Shown: piece after piece, positions 1 to 12,059 of the stretch | Position numbering within the stretch: position 1 is the stretch's first letter | Layout: each line of letters opens with the position of its first letter | Source: Opisthorchis felineus | Lineage: Eukaryota; Platyhelminthes; Trematoda; Opisthorchiida; Opisthorchiidae | Length of the DNA stretch: 64,000 nucleotides | Direction: 5' to 3' | NCBI GenBank assembly: GCA_004794785.1 | Contig: SJOL01008757.1 | Location: forward strand, 323,576 to 387,575 | Position numbers and translations under genes: made by a program | Notes under the pieces: generated by a model | Told to the model about the DNA's origin: nothing | What the model saw: the letters and a program-made list of their open reading frames with translations, nothing else | Databases searched by the model: none

Positions 1-736
1 ACACGTTCGGAACTTGTGCCAGCAGCTACTAGTGGGAAAATTGGCTACTTTGTAGATAGGTGCACAACGCGGTGTATTGGTATGCTAAACAGTAAAATAC
101 CACTGTCAGCCAAGATTTTGGGACTGATTCATAAAAATGACCTAGAAGGATTATATTTATCATCCTTACTCAATAGCTTTTTACTTTTTCAAGTTATAGT
201 GCACTTTTTCTAGTAATTCTAAGCTACATTGAAATTCCTATGCGTTTTTCCTTGCAACTTTTATTCCAAAAACTTTATTTCATCGTTCAAGCATAAGATA
301 GCTCTGTTTCAGCATATGTGTGACTCAAATTGATGTGGGTGATTAGCGAAATAACTCATTTGCAAACAAATTTGGTTTTGCGAGAGACTCACCTGGAATC
401 CAGCTGAATCTCTCGGTTGTGATGTTTCCAGGCCACTGAATGTGCTGCAAAAGGCCGCCTCATGTTTCAGTTGCTACGATATGTAGATGATGATCGCAGA
501 AACAGGCCCACTTTTGCTAGCTTTATTAGTGCTCCTTACCAGTTAGTGACAGTCTAAAAGGACGTCGAGTAAAATTTTTGGTGATTCCAATAACGGACTT
601 AAACCTTAAACTATGGTCGCTAAAACGAACTTAGGTTTGTGCAAAATGGGTTCCAAATGAAAAGAAGCAAACACTTTTCGCGTGTATATCATGCCTACTA
701 GCATCCAGGTACACTACACTTTCACAAGGGATGTTT

Positions 737-764
737 GATATATATATATATTTGTATATATATA
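737..764. repeat. TA dinucleotide microsatellite
   Basis: An alternating TA tract interrupted once by TTTG. Simple-sequence DNA with no apparent coding or regulatory role. Confidence 0.85.
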
Positions 765-1064
765 CAGCATATATGTACGCCTTACGATTTACATACTTAG
801 GTATCATTTACAATAAGTCGCAAGTTTAACACAAGTCGTTTCAATGATCCGATTTCCCAACCCCGTGAAAAAACAACACATTTATATCATTGTAATTAGT
901 TGTTTGTTTTAAGAATGCATATCCATTAAACCAGTCGAGAGTCAGTTATCACAAGGTTTTTGGCTTTTATTAGAAAGATCTTAACATTCCAAAAATTCAA
1001 AGATGAAACATCTAGGTGATCGGAAAATGTAAGCTGCGCGATGGAAGATTTTTTTTACCTATGG

Positions 1065-1105
1065 TCTTTAGCATTTAGCATAGCATTTAGCATTTAGCAG
1101 CATAG
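1065..1105 (+). repeat. Short tandem repeat of TTAGCAT
   Basis: The 7-base unit TTAGCAT, with one shortened unit (TAGCA), is repeated about five times. The copies are nearly perfect, so it is a small recent minisatellite. It contains no gene. Confidence 0.75.
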
Positions 1106-2404
1106 GTAAGTGAATGGCAGCCTTTTGAAACCGGATATTACGGGAACATCACTGTGATCAATTATGTGCTGTTAGGAAGTGAAGTTGCTTGCCTACGATC
1201 TCCAGAATAAGTAGTAGGAATTAGCTGTCCATCTGGTCGGTTGGATTTTCCGTTGTTTTTACTGATGTCTTGGGTGAGTACTACTTCCTGGATCGATGAA
1301 AAATTAAGCAACCTGACTGGCCAACATTAAGACTGCGGTCAATCAGTGCAAACTTGGCGAAAGTGTGCAGTTTGTAGTGTTTTTTAGCATTGCTAAATTA
1401 GAATGTAGAATCAAGAGGTTTCTGTGAAGACAACTTTTGATGTCTTTATGTCGCATTGATTAAGTAGGGAGAATTATTGACTGATTGAGTAGAGCCTTTT
1501 TCCACTAAAACAAACGGTGCAAAACGTACCAGAATAGCAAAAGGACACCAATTGCAAAACACTGTTATAGAATTAATCAATGGTCTTCCTAACTTAGGCC
1601 ACCCAAATCAAGATTCCCGATTTATTTGGCTGATCTGTCAAGTTTACTTTTTTATTGCATGTTAAGAGAGACAAGTCGCCACAGAGTGACAGAGTTTCCA
1701 TTCACAGTAACCCTTTAATAAGCACGCTATCTCGAAGGCAATATTGACCATTGAATCCATTTGGCAAAGAGTTTCCTTCCACCGTTTGCCTCGTCTATAA
1801 CAATGCAAACCAAAATATTACTTTTGATGCATTTAAATGAAAGCAACATGCTTGCATATACTTTTTTGTTGGTCATTTATCACATGAATGTTAAACACCA
1901 CCTTGTTTTATACTAAATATAGTGTTTAGTGCTCATAACGGGCGCGCTGTATTTTCTGCAGTTATTCGCGTCAAATTAAACGGATTGTCCTGCTTTTGTA
2001 CTCTGTACTCAATTGATTGGGAAGTGCCTTTGCTCTTACAACGGTAAGCAAACACTTCGTACCAACATGATCGCTGTGTGATTGCAAATGAATAGGTCTT
2101 CAAGAGTAGACAAATTGAAATTACCACTCGGCATGCATCGTTTTCGGTTGTAAAATTGTCATTACGGCGTGCAGGTGAGAGTTTGCGGAATGGAAGCTAT
2201 AAAGTGATAAGCAAGCCAGGTGCACTTGCACACACAACTCCAAAATGTCTTTTAGCCTGGCTACTCTCGCATCGCTTTTGTCATCACCAACATGACTGAT
2301 AACGCTAAGCCACGAAAATATGAACGGTATTAATTGACTAACCCAAGTCTGGCATTTGAGTTATCTGGATGTGTACAAAACGACACCGTTTAGTTCAAAA
2401 CAAA

Positions 2405-2610
2405 AGAATATCATAAACGAGAGATTTGCAAATGAGTGTATTTGACAAAATCAGTCCAATTTCAGTTCAAGTAGAACATAGGGCTGACGGAAACTCGGGG
2501 ACTGCGCCCACCTAATGAACCCCAAGAAGAGTGAAACCGGTCGTGGCCTGTCAAAGAGTTTTCAGCAAACTTGTGAATAGTTTCCTTTACGAAAACTAAC
2601 ACTAGTGTTG
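2405..2610 (+). repeat. Interspersed repeat family B, copy B1
   Basis: This stretch shares long blocks with 20,907-21,100 and 63,120-63,245. Shared landmarks in order are ATCATAAACGAGAGA, GCAAATGAGTG, TTCAAGTAGAACATA, a hammerhead core, then GAGTTTTCAGC and AGTTTCCTTTA. No protein is encoded. Its order and length fit a short non-autonomous retroelement or a terminal part of a larger one. It has no recognisable tRNA-like box, unlike family S. Ends are approximate because they come from pairwise similarity by eye. Confidence 0.75.
2506..2548 (+). ncRNA. Hammerhead ribozyme motif (decayed), family B copy 1
   Basis: Type I hammerhead architecture. Helix I 5' strand GCCCAC is at 2506-2511 and the core CTAATGA at 2512-2518 (canonical CTGATGA, so G5 is now A). 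A 14-nt helix II region follows, then GAAAC at 2533-2537. Helix III is the self-complementary ACCGGT at 2536-2541, the predicted cleavage follows C2542, and helix I 3' strand GTGGCC pairs back at five of six positions. Hammerheads self-cleave RNA by transesterification. With G5 changed, this copy is expected to be inactive. Confidence 0.75.
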
Positions 2611-5600
2611 CCATTTTTGAACTAATAAAAGTAAGTAATAAAACCAGACATAAAAATTTTCTGATAAATAGGTCTCAAGTATAAAATTATTTATTTAGTG
2701 CCTTGCTCTGTAGAAAAGGGCTACTTGAGACAAACTGGTAACCACTCTTAAGGTGTTTTACTGTGTGTGGCTTGATTAGTTTTTAATGTTCCACTCATGT
2801 TACCCTAAAATGTTTCAACTGCGCTCAAGATCCTTCAGTGAAGCGCTTTGAACTCTAGTGCATTAAGATGTCTGATGATGTCCTAAAATATTAACAAAGG
2901 TTGCTTTTTTCATTATATTTATAAAACTCACACAGACTCCGCATATAACAATCAAGGCATCGGGTTTCCAAAACCCCCCACCAACAGTAGGAAATTAGGC
3001 CTAATAAGCCTTATGCGTAAAAATATTTTTTGATAAATTGCGTTAATCGGCCATTTGTCACATAAACTGGTGAACTTGTTTAAGTTACAGTGAACACAAT
3101 GACGACACGATAAAGTGCGTCAGTCAAAGCCCTGGTCACCCCTGAAACATACACTCTTATCTACGCCACAAATGTGCGTACACGTTACCATATATGCTCA
3201 GACTAAAGCTAACAAGAAGGCCATGATAAACACGTGGGTACCTACCCAAGGGAGTCAGAATGATGGCGTGATGCAGGCACAACTAAATTAAACGCTATCC
3301 TAGCTGAGACGGTTCTTTCAGAGTAGTTTGGGAGATGGCTAAATGTCGGCGGTTCTTGAGAGATTCCATTAAGTATTACTGGTCCACGGGCACACCTTTT
3401 CGTCTTAAGTAATGTTGACCGGCGGCAGTTTTGCACCGAGTTGCCTCATTTCGATCATTAACACTGAATGCTCTTAAAGCAAATTTAACTTTGAGTTAAA
3501 CAGTAGCAATTAAGTGCTGCTTGACAGCTTCATTCAGACAGAGGCCTACGGCAAATACCAAGGTGTGAAATTTATCCGGCCTCACTAAGCCTCCGTAAAC
3601 CCGTAAACCCACGTTGAAGCTTTCATGAAATTTCAGTTCTCAGAGCGAACTGACCATTCATATAACAAAATAACTTTATTCTTAGAGACGAATCAACCAG
3701 CGTTGTTTTTCAGGACGTAACAATGTACCTACAGTTAGACTGAACGTGTAAAAATTGTAAGCTACGAAACAGCGTTCTGATTTAAACAAAAATCGAGTTA
3801 GTTCCGAGTAAGTATCCGCAGTGGGCGGATATTCATGACTTAAGCCGACCGGATCATGTTACACTTACTGCCTTTTCGCAAACGTTTTTGGTTCCAGAGT
3901 GATTAGAACTGTTGCGTAGTAGTCCGAGTTTTATTGGTGAAAATATGATGACCAAGCAATTGCCCAACATGAACCATGTTCGGAAAAGTAATTGCCAGGA
4001 CGGCAAGAGAGCAATGACCGTTTCTAAAAATCAGCCAAAAAATACGCATTCGGGATTTCCAAAATGTCAATTTTGCTGTGCTGCTGTCTGTGTTTATTAA
4101 AATGGGCCTCAAAACATAAGCCCAGGATAACACAAAAAGGTACTATATTAAGAAGGTGGTTTCGTTCAACAATATCTGAATTGAAGGTTCACATTACTGT
4201 TTCCTCATATATTTAGTCAGACTGGTTCACTACTTTCATCAAGACCATCCCTATATAAATACCACATCCGCCTTTGTTTTTTGCACTGGTATCACCGTAT
4301 CATCATAATGTTAGACAAACCATAATTGATGTTGTTGTTTACTTTAGTCATCAAGCTCAGCATCGTGGTTCTCGATTTCGTGTGAAGCGGCACGGAGCGA
4401 ATCACAATTTGTTACACAGTCACAAGCATCCATTTTTTACGCTTGGGTTAAACACACTTTAAGAAGGTTTTTTCCTTCACTGTAAATAATCTCCGACATC
4501 ACAGTCAAACAGGCTAGACCGTATGGATAGAACTCACACAAACAAAACGGTATACCGTTGGGAAAAACTGATGTTATTATAACATTGGCGCAGGAAGATC
4601 TCGCGTTTCAACATTGTTTTGCAAATTATCTGCGAGTTCTAAGTCAGAAATCGTTTCAATTGCATGGATGTTCCCCTTAACAATCAATGTAGATGTCACT
4701 CCTATTGGATTTTGTGAGCAAACTGGAGTTGCACATTATCTTATGAGGGTGCAAATTACCTAAATTGATAACCAGCTCCCTTCTACTGTAAGCTGAAGCG
4801 CCTTATTGCAATCCTCAACATAATACATTTGAAGTCCCTCGGATAATGCCGCGAACTGCATTAGCGGTCAATCAAATCTTGGTTTCTCGATGTGGACTGA
4901 CTTTGAGCTGGAGAACGCAGTCCTCAACTAAAATATCCCGGTTGCGGAATCTACCTAGGATGCCAGTCTGTTTCCACTTATTTGCATCATTCCTCTGTCC
5001 TTTCAGCAGAATGGTTATAGCCACTGGGTAGACAGATTCTTTGTGACGCCCTAATTAGCCAAATTGAGCAATACGTAATCACTAAAATATTCAGTAAATG
5101 TATGAGTTGCTGAGCTGCTCATCCCACGAGTCTCTATTATCAACCAATTGACATCCATTATCGATCATCCGGGTGTATTGTGAAACCAACTGGCATATGT
5201 CTTAAGGCGGTAAGTGTTTGGATAACCCTAACAACCAGTGTTCGCATTTCGTCGACACAACCCTAGATAGTATTTTTGCTAACGGTTATATTTATCGAAT
5301 GAATTGGGGCTTTGTTCCTTAGGAAGCATGGATGTAAACAATGCCACTTATGGTGAGGGCCATTTCAACAATAAAATCACTTGTATTCTCAGCAGCCCAG
5401 ACTCTCTTCCCATTTAACCACAGAAGGCTTTCTTGGATGTGCACAAGACAGAACTTATCTCTAAGCAACTACAAACAGTTTTCTCCCCATGATCAAACAT
5501 AAATTAGCTTGTATTCGCAGTTGTTCGAAAATGGAGTTCATGAAATATGTTGGTCGTATCCAGAGATATGCTATTACACACAATTACACACCGGCTTGCT

Positions 5601-6190
5601 TATTTGTCGTCGTGTATATTTTTCAGAGCATGCCGGTAGGTTTGAAACTGTAAGTCAGGAGTTTCATTGAATGAGCTGACCCGTAACTGAAGAGATTGAT
5701 TTGTTAGAATTTTTCTCAATGTCGATTTTTTTTCAATTTTTTTCAATAATATTTTATACGCATTAGATTCCCAGACAACTGTATTACAGAAACGACACGG
5801 ACCTTCCTTTAACTAAAATCACTGTGTCTAACCACGAGCTGGTTGCTTGGAAACTTTCTTCTAACAGAAGTACACAGCTTGATAAGATGCAAATTAGCTT
5901 GTTTCTATGTTGCCTTCACGAGGTTTTTCCGGTCTTATCCAGACAGAGGCAGAAAATCAGAATCTTTAGGCTAGACAAAAGGACATAGAACGACATACTG
6001 GTTGTGTCCCAGTTAAGGAACCGGCCTGCCAGACTCTTCAACCTAGTAAACATGTGTTCAGTTGTAAAGCATTCCTTAAATTGTCTTCATATCTTTTTTT
6101 GACGGGCAAGTAGGTTTTTTTGTTTGCGAAGGAAGGTAACGGCATAAACTTGTAAGTAATTACCAAGATTAAAACGATGATAAATAATTG
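2611..6190. other. Non-coding stretch, no gene seen
   Basis: Open frames are 60-76 codons, on both strands and overlapping each other, as expected by chance. A poly-T/TTTTCAA stretch lies near 5724-5750, and CCGTAAAC is duplicated near 3594-3607. I found no repeat that I could match elsewhere in the window. Confidence 0.55.
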
Positions 6191-6194
6191 TGCC

Positions 6195-6480
6195 ATTTTC
6201 AATACAGCTTTTACCCTGTTAGTGAAGCCAGTCTATGCTGAAAAGCTAAGAAGCACTGTGCAGCCATTTCATCTTCATCGGGAATCATCAGCAGCGAGCA
6301 TCTCACGAAACTCAGAGGGTTACGAACCACCGACCTTCTGGCTAGTGGTTGAACACCTAACCGTTTAACCGAGAGTGACCGATCAGCAGTGTGATTAGCT
6401 TTAACTTAGACAGGATATAGCGCCATTCACTCTTCAATAAGAGGAACTACAACACGTGACCATGTATTGAATGACTCCTA
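6195..6480 (-). repeat. tRNA-related SINE family S, copy S1
   Basis: Read on the minus strand this repeat has a 5' leader, a tRNA-like segment with a B-box-like GGTTCGTAACC (plus-strand 6318-6328), the shared block TTCGTGAGATG, a hammerhead, and a tail containing TTAGCTTTTCAGC and GGCTTCACT. The same order recurs at 59,450-59,705 and in parts at 15.8, 24.5, 24.75, 30.4, 36.45 and 55.9 kb. An internal pol III-type box makes it a SINE. The schistosome Sm-alpha family is the nearest described analogue (pol III boxes plus hammerhead). It would be copied by a LINE or Penelope reverse transcriptase in trans. Confidence 0.75.
6253..6297 (-). ncRNA. Hammerhead ribozyme motif inside SINE S1
   Basis: On the minus strand the core CTGATGA is intact (plus 6285-6291). 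Helix I 5' strand CGCTG pairs with CAGTG after the predicted cleavage site, giving five pairs counting one G-U. Helix II is a weak TTC/GAA hairpin, followed by GAAA at 6267-6270. Helix III, ACAGCTGT in better copies, is degraded to ATGGCTGC, with C at the U16.1 position. The sequence between tRNA-like head and tail is therefore best explained as a ribozyme. Activity of this copy is doubtful because of helix II and III damage. Confidence 0.7.
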
Positions 6481-6556
6481 GCATGATGACCTCTCAAGTA
6501 GGCAATCGTAATTCAATAAGGTATCTCCAAACTTATTAACTTGTCCACTGGCTTTG

Positions 6557-6746
<190 letters not shown>

Positions 6747-6749
6747 CGT

Positions 6750-9460
6750 TGTGGGCTATGGACTATGCTCCTTCCTTGTGGCTGAGGCGCAGCCAACATC
6801 AACGCACTTTTTATAACGCGAAATGGGGTCAGCCAAAGACTAATTAATCTACTTTGTCTTGCTAAATACCATTACTTTCGTCACTTTATACTGGCTTGAC
6901 CTTCGTTGCGTAGTAGAGAAGAAACTAGGAGTATTTGTGGTTTCCTTTAAAGTTAGGATATGACCACACAGAGAAAATATTATGGTCCTAAAGCCTGGAT
7001 CCATTCAGAAGATGCATCAGAAGGGATAAAAACAGATTAACGATATGGCAATACCCGAGGACAAAACTTTTGAATAGATTTTGAGCCCTCTTTTTCAAAA
7101 GCGATCCTATGCCTACAAATATACACAAGGCACCCAAGGGAACGAGTTAAGTTGATGCTCAAAAGGTATCCCTTAATTGCGTTAAAATTCACTTGATGTG
7201 CATACCCAAAGCACCTGACAGATTTAGCAGACCGAGCGACAATGCGAGACCAATGTCTTTGCAGAGCAATTATCACAATGAATAGTAAACTTTACGCAGA
7301 TGACATAGACGAACTTATAAGGTCGTTGGGTTGTGTCTGGTCAAGGTGAATGTCCACTTTCGATAGGAGCAAATAAAAAGGGTCCCCTATGCACTGTAAA
7401 GTATGTAAGGACTGCATACCATACCTAGAAAATTTACGAACGGAATTTGGAAAACCCTGGATCACATGAAGTAGAAAACAATTAGACACTGTTCTACGCC
7501 GCTGCTGGTCTCAGTGTGAACCATTCAGCATAGGTCCGCAAGACTGGAATAAATTACGCTGCTGGTATCAGAAAAACTCGGTTCGATGGCTGTCGAATGC
7601 AGTCAGAAACAATCACTCGCTTCGTGAAATTTTGAGCATATGTGATTCCAAAATGACTCCAATAAGAAGGAAAAGCCCTGTCTTATTGTTTGAAAATGGT
7701 GCGCAATTTTATCAAGTTCCAGTGTACAGGTCCACTTCTTAACTGAATCCACCGAATCTGAATCTACTGAATCTACTCTAATTATGCATACCATCACTCT
7801 AAGCGAAAAGCGAAGTCATCCTCAAACAAGATCGTTGTACTTGAAAGTATTGTAGGCTTTTATCCTCTGGGCCGAACAGACAACCGTAAATTGGTACCTG
7901 CTGGACTCGCTGTCAGACTGCATCCACTGAAATATCACCAGGTAATTTTGATGTGTCGACTGAGCAAGCCACTTGCGAAAGCTCAGTGGTAAAAGTCTGA
8001 ATCTGTGGCTCCGAAAGTCCACGGATAGTCGTCTGCAGGTGCCTAGGCTTGAGAGGTTTTGCGGAATTTAAACCTTAATTTGAATTGTACAGCAGTTGTG
8101 AACCGAAGTAACTCCTATTACAACAAGAGGAATCCACCGAGCTTGGATTTCACTTCCAGCCGTGAAAATAGGCAGGGGCGCCCCAAAGTCCCAGTGCTGT
8201 CAGTCTGTCGTGTGGTGCAGGCCTGTTACAACCACTCAGTTGTTTAGTCAAGCTGATTGCCTTAAAATAACGCAGCGTCATTCTTTTGCTTGGAATCAGA
8301 ATGATGCGCGATGGCAATGAAATAACCGACGATCAAGTTTATATATTTGGTCCAGGTTCCCACGATCAGGGTGCGCAGAGGTATGTGACTTGAGATTTTA
8401 GATGGGTAATCTGAAATTTCAGTAAAAATCCGTTTTTACAGAGGAATAAAACGATGCTCTTGGTAGGCAAGACAAATATAAGCAAGTCAACCAAACCACA
8501 CATTTTGAAACGGTCATATCTGGACTACCGTGTGCAACGCTATACTGGAGCTGTGAATAAACTGAGGCACTACTTGAAAAGTTTTCATTTTGGACGCATT
8601 TTTAAACACATTTATTCCACGACTATGCTGTGCTTATTAATTCACCTATGTTATAACGTCTGATCTGTACAAAATATAACCAGGTGTGGATATTCAAGCA
8701 TTTTTAATAAACTAACAGCTTAGCGCATATTTATCCGAGTTTGGTTAAGCGAGTGCAATGAAAAGTAAGGTGCCAGTATGTTTTGCTCCCCAGCATGAGG
8801 GAACAGCGCCGCTGGTTTCCGTCATTGCCGCTACCTCGAGATCAGAAGCTTAAAGTAACACTCCGTCAAAATTACTAAGAGGGCATTAAAAAGACTAAAA
8901 TTTTTCTTCCAATTAGAGGTAACGAAACGGACGTTTTACTTTGGGTGAATGAGGACGATAATTTATACCTAACAAGGAAATCCGTTTTTAACCACTTCAT
9001 GTTTGAAAATACCTACAGTTCTACCATGGTTCCGCACTGCGGACGACCACTATGGCCAATATCATGAATTCAAAAATAAATTGTTTGTACCTTTATTTTA
9101 AATCATTGAAGTTGCCTTATTTTTTTATTATTTTTTATCGTTTATTTTTGAAGAGCATGTTCACAGACATAAAAAGTAAATGCAAGCGATTAGTGTGAAA
9201 GTGTTACAGGAGAGTATGAGGTAAAAGAGATAAACGTCTCTTTCGAAGTCATGCCACCAACATTTCCGGTCAGATAAGATGAATCAAAACGTATGTAAGA
9301 ATTTTGGTATATAAACACGCGTGTAAAGATCAACAGCCGAAGAAAGGACAAACAATGCTGAATGCTCTTCAAGGCGCGGTAAGCGCTAGCACAGTCAAGA
9401 CTCGCACATCAGGCACAAAGTGTCCGTCATACTGGGTCTGGTGTGAGATTCAATGGCAAG
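6750..9460. other. Non-coding stretch with no recognisable gene
   Basis: Frames are 60-79 codons and none is recognisable. A short GAATCTACT/GAATCTGAATCT direct repeat lies near 7745-7785. The part near 9190-9469 may include the 3' untranslated region of the R2-like element, because it directly follows that element's terminal stop on the minus strand. I see no clear poly(A) end or target-site duplication. Confidence 0.45.
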
Positions 9461-9469
9461 AATGTGCAC

Positions 9470-11698
9470 TCAACGCCATGTACCACGCATAAAAGTGTCG
9501 TAAGTACGCAGGGAGCCCACAATGGCAAGCAAACACAAGTCACTGACTGTGAACTTAGGAAGTCTCAGTCCAATAACAGCCTTGGCGGATTGAGGAAAGC
9601 AGATCCCTCGATAAGAGATGATCATCGGTTGGTGGACCAAGAAGTCGACATTATATCCAATTGCACGTAGGGCTGAGATTATGGCGAGGGAATATTCATC
9701 AGCACCATGCTTCTGCTTCTTCTAATTTTACACACTCACTCCGCGCCCATCCGAGACTATGCCGACGTCTATCACAGTTGCTCGGCGCTCCCGAACAGCG
9801 ATTAGGTCAGGCTTGATGAAGGACGTCCAAGCAGGTGCTATCGACTCATCGAAGACGGTATATCCCAGGCGACGGAGACGCTTTGCGAGTTGTCTTGCAA
9901 CCCGATTATGACGAGCACACCTGGCATCATGTGTGATCCAGCAGGACTGCAAAATACGCACCAAACTCTCCGGTTGGCCACAGTTTCCACGACATAAAAT
10001 CGTCTGGCCACCATGACCATGCCGAGCGCTTCTAACTCTCGTCCTGAGCAGGTTGCATCGGAGCTGGATACTGCGGATAAATATCCCAAATAACACTCGT
10101 TCTGGAAATACAGGCCATCGATTCGAAAGGCGTGAAGTGACCAACTCCTGTAAACGGCGACCGTCAACGCTGTTGTGCAGACTATCACCCCAAGCAGCCA
10201 CCAGCTCTTCCTTGGTGTTTACGCATGCACCATGGACTCGGATCGGAAGGCTGAGATCCCGAACAATCTTACCCAATTCGGAAACGTTGACCACATTGCG
10301 TAGTACTCGGCACTGTGTAGAAAGCAGCTCTTCCATACGCGCTCTCAGCTCCATCGGGATTGTTGCTCTCAGACTTGTGATACCAAGTCCCCTATGTTGT
10401 TTACCGGCGTGGATGTAGCTGATCGGGGCGTCCTTCGGTAGACGTAGCCGGCCACGAATAGACTGCTTGATGTAGTTGTCCAACCTTTTGGGCTTGTTTC
10501 GGTGGACTTGTTAGAGCACGAGCGAATATGCCAGCCTCGGTATCAAGTAGTTCCTCGTGATCTCCATTCTTTGATGCGGCTTCAACGCTTTCGAGATATC
10601 AACAAACGCCAAGCTGAGCTTAGAAGCAATCGCTGAAGAGTGACGGAGCTGGGCATGTAACAGCGATGTAGCATCCAAACAACCGTCACGATGTAGAAAT
10701 GCAAACTGGAGTGAGGGCAGTTGTAATCTATGACTCCAGCGATCAGCAAGCCCCTTATGACAGCATCGGACAAGAATGGATGACACGGAGATCGGTCTCA
10801 GTTAGTCCGGTGAAGTCGGGCTTGAGACCTTCGGAACTTGGGTAATACGGCCACTACCCAGATGCGGCGGACAACCCTCAGATAATAAGAGTAAGTTGAA
10901 ATACCCAGCGAGCGCGTTAGCATTGAACCGACGGAGCATCCTGGGTGTGAGCTTGTCCAGGTCTGGGGACGAATTGATCATTAAACGGTTAGTATGGCCG
11001 AATTCCTCTTGTGTAATTGGCTTGAGCAAACTCTAATCGGATGGTGCTACTACATGACTTGGCCGGCTATCCACGTGTTTTGGAGCTGAGAGCACCTGTT
11101 TCCAGTATTGCTCGGCGTTCAGAGGTAGGCCGCAGTTACCTTTGTGTAGATCCTTCCATGACACATCGAGCACAGCAGACGCTGCATCTTTCCGTCTTTG
11201 GTGGTATAGGGTCTGGATGGCGGCGTAGTTGGCTCGGCGGATCTGCTTTCGGTTGACCGCAATCCGATGACTTAACTGACGACGGCGTCGGGATACAGTT
11301 TTCCAGATGTGTGGAAATGTCTTGAAGGCGTGGAGGTCCAGAGGCTACAGGACTTGCTCCGGTGTCATGATGCCAGACTGCAACCCTCAGGCAAATGCCA
11401 GAAGGTCAACATTAGCAAGCGAACTGTCAGCATGGGATTCCAAGAGTAACACGGCGCAATCCATGGTTTGTTAAGACCGGACGCTATAGTAGTCGGCTTC
11501 TGACGAGTAGGCCGCTATTTGACCGATAGTTTGGTCAGGGCCACCAAGTGATGATTCGTCCTGTTTTGCTTGCCAGTTAAGCACCCGTAACCTGGTTTTG
11601 ATGCTGATAGCCGATCGATCAGGAAAATACTGCTCCAATACCGCTAACAGCGTGGTTTGCGTGCCACAAGACAGATATAAATTGTTAGTTAGGTGCAA
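9470..11698 (-). pseudogene. R2-like reverse transcriptase/endonuclease pseudogene
   Basis: One minus-strand frame of 743 codons reads through eight in-frame stops: 11471, 11387, 11345, 11033, 10802, 10511, 9728 and 9722. It ends at a TGA at 9470. N-terminal part: a linker with FPDRSAISIKTRLRVLNW and HIWKTVSRRRRQL. RT fingers: SSPDLDKLTPRMLRRFNANA, LRPISVSSILVRC, then AFVDISKA, which should lead into the palm. At about 10,586 the sequence jumps directly to LKPHQRMEITRNYLIPRL, so the palm with its YADD active site is missing without loss of frame. Then LGITSLRATIPMELRARMEE, a CCHC knuckle (CRGNC...QSC) whose His is replaced by Arg, and the endonuclease signature KPDLI...VIDVGI (PD-x12-D) intact. 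The C-terminal tail includes ISALRAIGYNVDFLVHQP. Domain order identifies the R2 clade; the subclade is not certain. Confidence 0.85.
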
Positions 11699-11756
11699 CA
11701 GGTATTGTGACTCTTGTTGGGACTAGCGGGCACCGAAATTCTTCACGCGGCCAAGC

Positions 11757-12058
11757 TCATCTGCATTGTGATGTGTGGGTGTTGAGTGCCGGCGATGTTA
11801 ACTCAGGCCAATCTTCGTCGAAAAAAAAGCGGGAATCATCAGCGCCGGCCAATTGGGCGACCATGTTCGTACCAACACTTTTACTGTTGTGAACTCGAGG
11901 GTGGCTACCAAGCCAGCTTTCGATTTGCAACACTTGCCACATTTCTCACACGTGAGCCCCACGCGTCTCTCCTGTGTACTGGTTGGAACTAGTGCGGAGG
12001 CGCCAGATGATTCGTATTGTACATTGTCGAAAGTAATCAGCACAGTGAAGCCAAACAC
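11757..12058 (-). pseudogene. R2-like N-terminal zinc finger, frameshifted
   Basis: The C2H2 finger is split between two minus-strand frames. The first frame (from 12,058, the same frame as the main R2 ORF) has LTCEKCGKCCKSKAGLV, giving the two Cys. A one-base slip near 11,890-11,900 moves the second half, SHPRVHNSKSV with the two His, into the next frame. That frame runs on to ALNTHTSQCR before stopping. Another shift before 11,698 restores the main frame. One finger is visible; other R2 lineages carry three. This finger would have bound the DNA target. Confidence 0.75.
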
Positions 12059-12059
12059 G

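Larger units (their letters stand above)
1..2400. other. Non-coding AT-rich stretch, no gene seen
   Basis: No open frame here exceeds about 65 codons and none resembles a known protein. Two small tandem repeats are listed separately: a TA tract near 740-764 and a 7-bp TTAGCAT repeat near 1065-1105. The rest looks like ordinary intergenic or intronic DNA. Confidence 0.6.

Noticed and set aside
10053..10418. 121-codon plus-strand frame
   Set aside because: Antisense shadow of the R2-like coding frame, whose protein motifs are clear on the minus strand.
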